Assembly (NCBI RefSeq): GCF_000247695.1
Contig: NW_004624805.1
Location: forward strand, 5,068,397 to 5,132,396
Direction: 5' to 3'
From: Heterocephalus glaber
Lineage: Eukaryota; Chordata; Mammalia; Rodentia; Bathyergidae
DNA length: 64,000 nt
Each line of letters starts with the position of its first letter. Position 1 is the stretch's first letter. Under the pieces are notes generated by a model, which worked only from the letters and a program-made list of their open reading frames with translations, made no database searches and was not told where the DNA came from. Shown one piece after another: positions 57,572 to 64,000 of this stretch. The position numbers and the translations under genes were made by a program.

Positions 57572-57750
57572 AAAGCCAGGTGTGGTGGCACACATCTGTA
57601 ATCCCGGCACTCTGGGAGGCTGAGGCAGGAGGGTTGAAAGTTTGAGCCCAACCTGGGAAACTTAGTGATACTCTGTCTCAAAAAGGAGAAGGGCCAGGAA
57701 TGTTGCTCAGTGTGAAGGCTCTGGTTCCATCCTCAGAACTTCGAACAAAC
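57572..57750 (+). mobile_element. B1-dID SINE, plus strand
   Basis: It contains GCCAGGTGTGGTGGCACACA, TGTAATCCCGGCACTCTGGG and CTCTGTCTCAAAAAGG, then the ID half GGAATGTTGCTCAGTGTG. This is the clearest B1 half in the window. Confidence 0.93.
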
Positions 57751-58455
57751 AGTAAAAGCCACTGGCTGTTCTGCGCAGTGTTCCCGTGATTGTTGGATGA
57801 CTAAGGAAGAAGTGAAATAAGACATGGTACAGACACCCAGTGCAGATCTTGGCAGATAGGTGTTCACTGAGTTGGTATTTCTCCTTACCCTCAGCATGCT
57901 TTCCTGCCTTCCAGAGTATCCCCAAGTTCAAGGAGTAGTAAACAGTGAACTCGGACATCTTGGATATCACACACCGAGGGAGGCTGAGCCTGGGGAGGCA
58001 TACCATTCGATCCTGTGTTTGTATCTATCCCTGTCATGCATACTATAATTTGAGAGGTTTATGTTAGGCAAAGCAGAATGGAGTGGTCAGATTCACCCCA
58101 AGTATATTTTGTTGTATTCCATCTCCTTTGAATTTGACCACTTAACACCCACTTAGGTTCCTAAGGCAGTTCTTGTAAACAGAACATTGGCTCCAGCAGC
58201 ACACACATTCCCTGGCTCTTTTGGATTTTAGGCAAGGAATAATCAGCCCTAAATTCTGTTTTTGCATTTATAGCCATCATATGGAAATCAGATGAGAGTG
58301 TTGGGTAAGAACTTGGATTTAACCTTTGCCCATAAGAACTCAGACTTGTGTTGATTCAGTTACATGCAGTGCAGAGGTTTAAAACCCACAGAGCATAACA
58401 GTAATTTTGCCATGAACGCCCAGAAACATGGGTATGTCACATCCACATTTATTCT
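57751..58455. other. unique DNA, no gene seen
   Basis: No recognised repeat and no exon. Confidence 0.4.
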
Positions 58456-58547
58456 TTTTTTTTTTTTTTTTGGTACTGGAGGATCGAACTCGAGTCCTTG
58501 CGCTTGTGCAGCAGGCGATGATGAAACCACTGAGCTAAATCCCAGGC
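58456..58547 (-). mobile_element. young ID SINE, minus strand, with target-site duplication
   Basis: A 20-base T run is followed by GGTACTGGAGGATCGAACTC, GTGCAGCAGGCGATGATG and CCACTGAGCTAAATCCCAGG. TCCACATTTATTCTTT repeats on both sides. Confidence 0.96.
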
Positions 58548-58651
58548 CCTCCACATTTATTCTTTAGAATATTTCTATTGATAAATTATCAATTTTAATT
58601 TTATGAGTTTTATTATATTAAAGAATGAATGGAAAAATATGAATGAATGAA
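58548..58651. other. AT-rich DNA with GAATGAATGG repeats
   Basis: A short GAATGAATGGAAAAATAT motif repeats twice between 58622 and 58660, just outside the first tandem unit. Confidence 0.5.
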
Positions 58652-59590
58652 TGGAAAAATATCACAAAAATAAAGTATTGAATTTTTAATATTTATTGAA
58701 TGTTTAAGAAAGCATCAAGATTTTCAACATTGATTTTTTGTTATACAAAGTCTAAAAAAGAACAACAAATAAATTCCCATTTGAACTACAATTAAAATAC
58801 TAAAGACACTCTGCAAAAAAAAAAACAAACTTCAGTTACCAGACCTAAGGCATTCTTCACACATGACAACAGCACGTATACAATATGTAGTTAACAGGAA
58901 TATAAAATATCAATAAAATAAAGTATTAAATTATTAATATGTATTATGTGTTTACAATAAACATCAGCATTTTCACATCAGCTGTGTACTTGCTTACAAA
59001 ACCTAAAGATAACATCAGAAATAAAAACTCTGTGAATTACAGTGAAAATACCTACACAACTCTACAACAAAAATAATCTTTCTTTCAACTGTCACACCCA
59101 AGGCAGTCTTCACACATGCACATGTCTCACTTACACTGACAGCATACTTGGTTAGCTTTCCTTTCCTATGTGGCGGGCCATTCGTGTCACCTCTCTTCCT
59201 GTTGTGTCAAGAATTTCCTACTGTGTTGTTCAATGTGCACTTAGGGAAATAAGATATCAATAAAATAAAATATCAGATGTGTAAGGAGTGCTTAGAATAG
59301 ACATTAACATTTTCTCGGCAACAGTTTACTTGCTTACAAAACCTAAAAGATAACATCATAAATAAAAACATATGTGGACTACAATGAAAATATCAATAAA
59401 AGTCTACAACAAAAATAATCTTTGCTTCAATTTTCATACCCAAGGTAGTCTTCATACATGAAAATTGCATGTTTCATACACAAGTATTGTTTACACTGAT
59501 AGCACATATGTTTTGTTTTCCTGTCCTTTCTTGTAGGGCACAGTTGACATCTTTTTGGTTTTCCTGTCGTCATAGTAGGTCTTTGGGATT
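58652..59590 (-). repeat. three tandem copies of the piggyBac-like 3' end
   Basis: Three diverged direct repeats lie at about 58652-58896, 58897-59245 and 59246-59590. Shared landmarks are AATATCAATAAAATAAAGTA, ACTTGCTTACAAAACCTAA (units 2 and 3), CTCTACAACAAAAATAATC (units 2 and 3) and CCAAGGCAGTCTTCACACAT. On the minus strand each unit has the end of the transposase (C-terminal Cys-rich tail) followed by its 3' untranslated part. Unit 1 is shorter and the most decayed. Confidence 0.78.
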
Positions 59591-59638
59591 CTGTGCCTGC
59601 CTGTTCACCTGTCAGCTCACCAGTGTGCTCCACAGTTT

Positions 59639-59729
59639 TGTTTTTGTTTTTTTTTTGGTACCGGGGATTGAACTTGGGTCCTTGCACTTGCACAGCAGGC
59701 AGTGAAACCACTGAGCTAAGTCTCCGGCC
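59639..59729 (-). mobile_element. young ID SINE inside the piggyBac-like pseudogene
   Basis: The poly-T start is followed by GGTACCGGGGATTGAACTTG, CACAGCAGGCAGTG and CCACTGAGCTAAGTCTCCGG. The target duplication CTCCACAGTTTT lies on both sides. Confidence 0.96.
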
Positions 59730-60553
59730 CACTCCACAGTTTTTTAATGTAGTTCCTTGGGCAGAAACCTTTTGTTTTTCCTCTGCTGTAAATGATCTCT
59801 CATGAATTCTAGTCCCAATCCTCTAAGAAAGTGGTATTTTGCACTTATTTTCTTTATAAACTATCAAACTATGTCTCACATGTTTAGGATCGAGTAAATG
59901 ACAACCAATGGCCAATGGTTTGCATTTTGAGTGACATCATAGTTGCTGCATAACTCATCAACAACTCTACTCTGCCTTTGTTTTTGTTGTAGAAAGTTTC
60001 TATCTCAGGTTTCCATTTTGTCAAGGTTTCCCTGGCAAGACTTCCATCATGGTGCAATGTTGACATTAGCAATACTGGTTTGTTTTTCTTTGCCATATAC
60101 AAGGCCAGTGTAAATCATTCTGAAATTTAAAGATTGTACTATGTACAATTCTCTGTTTTGAAATTGCAACATTTCACTTGGAATTTCTGCTTTGTTCCTG
60201 TGTACAGTTCCTGCAGTGGTCAACTTGTGCTCTGTTAGCAAAAGTAACATCAATTGGAAACTGGTAAACCAATTGTAGATGTCAATTCTGCTTAGTTTGG
60301 GAGATGGGAGAGTCTGTTTATGGTATTTAGTTTATTAGTTATGATTAAGGATCTGATGGCTGAGTTCCATGATGAATGTCTAAATTGAAAGCATAACTCT
60401 TCTCATCTACAAGGCATACATTTTTATGCCATATTTTGACTCATTGCTTCTCCGTCTTTTACATTCCTGTGATTACCATGAGAAATCCCTACTAAGTACA
60501 GCAGACCTATGAATGCATTCAGCTAGTGAGGTGTCGTAATAAATACATTTTTG

Positions 60554-60641
60554 AGCTGGGGATTTAGCTCAGTGTTCTGCTGCCTGCCCTGCAAGTGCAA
60601 GGACCTGAGTTTGATCCCCGGTACCAAAAAACAAAAAATAC
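60554..60641 (+). mobile_element. young ID SINE inside the piggyBac-like pseudogene
   Basis: It contains GCTGGGGATTTAGCTCAGTG, CTGCCTGCCCTGCAAGTGC and GAGTTTGATCCCCGGTACC plus A. The target duplication AATACATTTTTGA lies on both sides. Confidence 0.96.
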
Positions 60642-61045
60642 ATTTTTGAATATGGCTATTGGTACATACAGAAAGTTTTACTTGTATTCCACAGCATCTT
60701 ATAGCCATTTATCTGTTACACTTTCCAACATTGAATGGCAGTGCTGGCATTCCATATGTTTCACCCCTGCCAAGACCCTTACTGTATTTTCAGACTTAGT
60801 TCTAACATTGGATCATTCCATTTGGTTGTGTGACCAATGTGCAACCTTTCAACTAGTCAAATATCTAGTCACATTGGTTTTTTTTTTTTTAGTCATCTGA
60901 ATCAAGGAGGTCTACATTCCCTGTGTCTGCATCAGTCAATTCTTGCTCCATTTCACTGTCACAGGAGCTTTGCCTCACATAGCCAACGTTAAAGTCGTCA
61001 TTGAAATCATCATCGTCATCATTATCATCATACACCCACACCACT

Positions 61046-61500
61046 CTTCTGTTATGAAAACATGTATTTTACCATAATGGATCATCTATGGATGAGTAAT
61101 TTAATGATTCACTTTTGACCTCCCCTAAACCTGCAGATCTGTTTTTTTATGTGCCATTGTACTAAAATGGGCTACGTCTACCAGAAAGGCTGCACACTTT
61201 GCCTTTTGTGGCACCAAGTGGATAACCACAAAGATTGCTCCCTGTATCCCTCAGGCAAAGGTACTGAGATGCACAGCAGGCTACTATTATGTTAAAGTCA
61301 AAATTTACAGTAGAAAAGTAAGGGATGTGTTTGTGGAACCCAGTGTTACACTGTGGTGGATATCTAATCGATAAGATAATGCGGCAGCATTTCATCACCA
61401 GCTCACATAAAAATGAAAGAAGCTGCTCATAGTCTGGCCATTTCTGTAGCAGCTCTTTAGTTATAGGCAATCTCCAATTACCCATGAATTCAGGGATTTT
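61046..61500. other. unassigned DNA upstream of the piggyBac-like pseudogene
   Basis: A minus-strand frame of 107 codons at 61162-61485 (start MGNWRLPITKELLQKWPDYE) lies just upstream of the transposase, in the same direction. I do not recognise it. It has eight Cys and no obvious domain. It could be part of the same element, another old repeat, or chance. Confidence 0.25.
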
Positions 61501-64000
61501 TGCAGGTAGTTAACATTTTCTTGATAATCCAAAAAATTCACTGTGCTTGTTAGTTTGTAACTACTGAGCCAGTTGTATTTTTAAAACAGCTTTAACAAGC
61601 CTAAAAGAGGTAACATTTTTGAGCAGTGGGCACCGTTTTTATTTAGGCTGTTGCATTTAATTGACCCCTGGGCTCTACAGTGTAGGGTGACAGAAAAAAA
61701 GAGACAGAGGTTCAGGGAGACTAGACACAGGGTTACTCACTGACTATCAGGCTGAATTTCAGTTTTACCTCTCTGATTCAAGATCCACACTTTCTTATTT
61801 TTTTAAATTGCTGCCTATGACTGATGGAAGCAGATAGGAGGAGGCCAGAAAAAGGCTGAGATAATCTTGAATCATCGATCTCAAGTTACCAAGAATTGAC
61901 AGATATTTGAGAGAGTTCATCTTAGTTACTTCATTTAAAACATCAGTTTGAAAAGTATGTTTGATAAGATTTTGTAGTTAGGGGACTATTGTAAGTAGGA
62001 AATGAGATAGCGAGATGCCACTGATTGTCCTTCTTTTACATCTCTGGCTTTTGGGAAATTCTCGTGCCTGGGGAATGTGTCATTGGGCCTTCCGTGTCTT
62101 AGAAAGGTCACATGGTAGTGGAGGGCCACATCTGGTCTGCATAAGTAATGGCCTCTGACCAAGCAACATGCGAAAGGGTTGTCATAGTTTGGGAGCATAT
62201 TTGATTGTTTAAAATATCGGGAACTTTCTGCAGAAGAGGCACAAGGGGTTTTGCACTCATTTTGAAGCAAACCCAGTACCACGAGGTGTCCTCCCACATC
62301 AGGGTGAAATATGGGCTCCTTGGCCTCTGGGAAACTTGTTCATCGTTGCGTGGAGAGCAGGAGGAACGAGGGTTTGCTGTTGGCCTTCAGCGGGGAGTGA
62401 ACAGGAAGAGCTGGGGGTTGAGGGGGGTCCGCTTTCATGTCTTCTTGACAGTTGGGACTCAGGGAGCAGATGAGTTAATGGGACACCCGAGCCTATAAAG
62501 TGCACGTATTTAGTGCTCATATAACTATTTTCACTTGTTAAAAAGTGAAGTCATCAGTTATATAAGGTCTGCCTAAATGACTTTCACAGGTTACTGCCCA
62601 TTTTCTGAGAACATCAGCTGAGTAAGACTGCATAGTGCTTGGTGTAGCACATTGTAGGGATGGCATATACATTCATCAAATAAATGTACCACAGAAGCCA
62701 GGTGCATTTTGTGTAACCACCTGTAAGTAGGCTGCCTTCTTGATTGGTCTTATACAGTGAAGCTTGTCCATTATGTTCTTTGTTTTTTGTGGATGTTTTT
62801 ATTGAGATGATTATGATTTACATGAAGTTGTAAGGAATGGTATAGAGCCATCTTGTCTACCCTCTACCAGCTCCCTGCCCCCATGACATGTCACAAATCC
62901 CAGGGTATTGATACTGATACAGCCCAAGCATGTCTTTCCTAGGATACACTTATTGTAGTCAAATATGTTTTTAAGTGTGATTTTAAAGTGAGAAAATATG
63001 ACTGTGGAAAATAAAAGCCAGGTTGCCGGTTTCAGGGGCAGAGGTGGAACCAGGGCCCTCGGGGCTCTCTGCTGGGATGAAGTTGGTTCCCAACTGCGGA
63101 GAAGAGGTGAGTTTGGAATGTTCAGGGGTGAGCTCCAGAGGAGGAGTGATTTTCCCAGGGCAGTGTGGGGTGGTGAGAGCCTGCCTGGCACTTCCAGGAC
63201 TGGCCAGCCGTTCAGTGGGTACCTTGCCTGTCCTTGGGCCCCTAAGCTTCCCCAGCCACGTGCTGGGGAGTGTGGAGTAGTTTGGGCTCCACACTCGATC
63301 CAGGACCACACCCTCCCCCTTCTGAACTGGAATTTCCGGGAGGCTTGAGAAGAATTGGCCTCTGTCTGTCATCCTTCCCTTCCGTGTGGTTGTCCTTCTT
63401 ATTGGATTCAGGCAAGCAGATAATGAGGCGTTGGAGGGCTGGTGGCACCTCTTCTCATTCATTATTTAGCAGCCTCTTTCCTGGCCCAAACCTCATCTGC
63501 CCCAGAGGCTCACAGAACATCCTGCCTGGGGAAAGGTGAGTAATTGATGCCGAGAGAAATGGAGTGAATTTCTCTGTAGGGAGAGATTGTGAGGGAATGC
63601 AGATCGCCAGGTCCCCTGGTAATGAGGAAATGGGGTGAAGAGAGAAGGGTGAGGTGCCGCCTGGGGCGAGGAGCTTGAGTTCTGGGGCTCTTGAGGTCCA
63701 CTGCCTGCTGAGCCCAAAGGGACCCTTCCTAATGGGAACATGGCCTTGTTTCTATTTAGGGAGCGAAAAGCCACCCAGCATTTTTATACTCCTGAATTAA
63801 ATCCAGTGTTCTGGGTTAGAAGGTAGCAGTTCCCGCACCCTCCCCTTTTCCTGTAGACTTAGAAAAGGTCTGGATTTCAGCCCAGACAAGTAACTAATGG
63901 ACTTAACTATTTGCCACGAGCCAGGCCTTCCTTGCAGGTGGGCAACAGTGCATGTACTGCTTCCAGCTTGGCCTGCAGCCCAGGTGAGATTTGCACTGCA
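61501..64000. other. unique DNA, no supported gene
   Basis: Frames at 61986-62297 and 62811-63540 have no domain. The stretch 62990-63540 is GC-richer, with overlapping frames on both strands, and looks like ordinary unique DNA. Confidence 0.4.

Larger units (their letters stand above)
59435..61045 (-). pseudogene. decayed piggyBac-like transposase
   Basis: PiggyBac transposases excise and insert DNA at TTAA. On the minus strand, frames broken by stops and frameshifts show the family order: an acidic N-terminus (about 60890-61035, run of Asp/Glu), LNAFIGLLYLVGI (60485-60525), SKYGIKMYAL (60409-60440) with VDEKSYAFNLDIHHG one base out of frame, NWFTS (60257-60280), GTVHRNKAEIPSEML (60163-60213), LLMSTLHHDG (60040-60065), FYNKNKGRVELL (59960-59990), FMRDHLQQR (59785-59840), and a zinc knuckle CQLC ... 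CYQC ... CMKH (59460-59560). Of the three catalytic Asp, the first is kept (VDEK), the second is Tyr (YNWFTS instead of DNWFTS) and the third is Glu (GRVE instead of GGVD). Two ID SINEs interrupt it. Without them it covers about 475 codons; the moth protein has 594. It is a clear pseudogene. Confidence 0.88.

Noticed and set aside
58652..59590. Three-unit array as a satellite or centromeric repeat
   Set aside because: Only three diverged units exist, and each carries the end of the piggyBac-like reading frame, so it is an element-internal duplication.
61986..62297. A 103-codon minus-strand frame as a transposase piece
   Set aside because: No transposase motif or terminal repeat could be found, and its composition is not distinctive.

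Overview
This is mammalian nuclear DNA, almost certainly from a non-muroid rodent. The main evidence is the SINE content. There are many tRNA-Ala-derived ID elements with the box A-like core GGGATTTAGCTCAGTGGT, ending in GGTACC plus poly-A. There are also many B1-ID fusion dimers (B1-dID type), in which a B1 monomer is followed by an ID-like segment. The ID consensus here (GTGGTTTCGCCGCCTGC-like centre) is not the mouse or rat one and differs from the squirrel form I know. A beaver, mountain beaver, dormouse or a related lineage is plausible, but I cannot fix the species.

No intact protein-coding gene, tRNA or rRNA gene is visible, and I see no CRISPR array or bacterial operon. Nearly all long open frames are chance frames or frames through repeats. 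The window reads as intergenic or intronic DNA. It may hold the 3' end of a transcript in the first 430 bases, three moderately CpG-rich blocks (about 5.5-7.1, 13.9-14.7 and 37.9-38.6 kb) that could be promoters or first exons, and several unique AT-rich blocks that look like candidate conserved noncoding elements.

Layout: 0-5 kb holds an old L1 broken up by SINEs plus young ID copies with target-site duplications. 5-8 kb is an LTR fragment and unique CpG-rich DNA. 8-24 kb has SINEs, antisense L1 3' ends, an L1 ORF2 fragment, a MaLR-like LTR and a MER5-type hAT element. 24-31 kb opens with another MaLR-like LTR and is then mostly unique, with candidate regulatory DNA. 31.5-32.0 kb is a 31-bp minisatellite interrupted by a 242-base assembly gap. 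32-40 kb contains L1 and L2 ends, a Tigger-type MITE, a CpG-rich block and two copies of a roughly 80-bp hAT-like MITE. 40-51 kb is mostly unique DNA with SINEs and old L1 ends. 51.8-53.0 kb carries a second Tigger-type MITE and an inverted pair of mariner transposase ends. 55.4-56.2 kb has two LTRs in opposite orientation. 58.6-61.05 kb is a decayed piggyBac-like transposase on the minus strand whose 3' end is repeated three times in tandem.

The most interesting material is the DNA transposon set at 51.8-61 kb and 39 kb: a piggyBac relative with a CxxC/CxxH zinc knuckle and a tandemly triplicated tail, a back-to-back mariner remnant that makes a long inverted repeat, and a short hAT-like MITE with a recognisable 8-bp target duplication. 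No working system was found. All of these are remnants.
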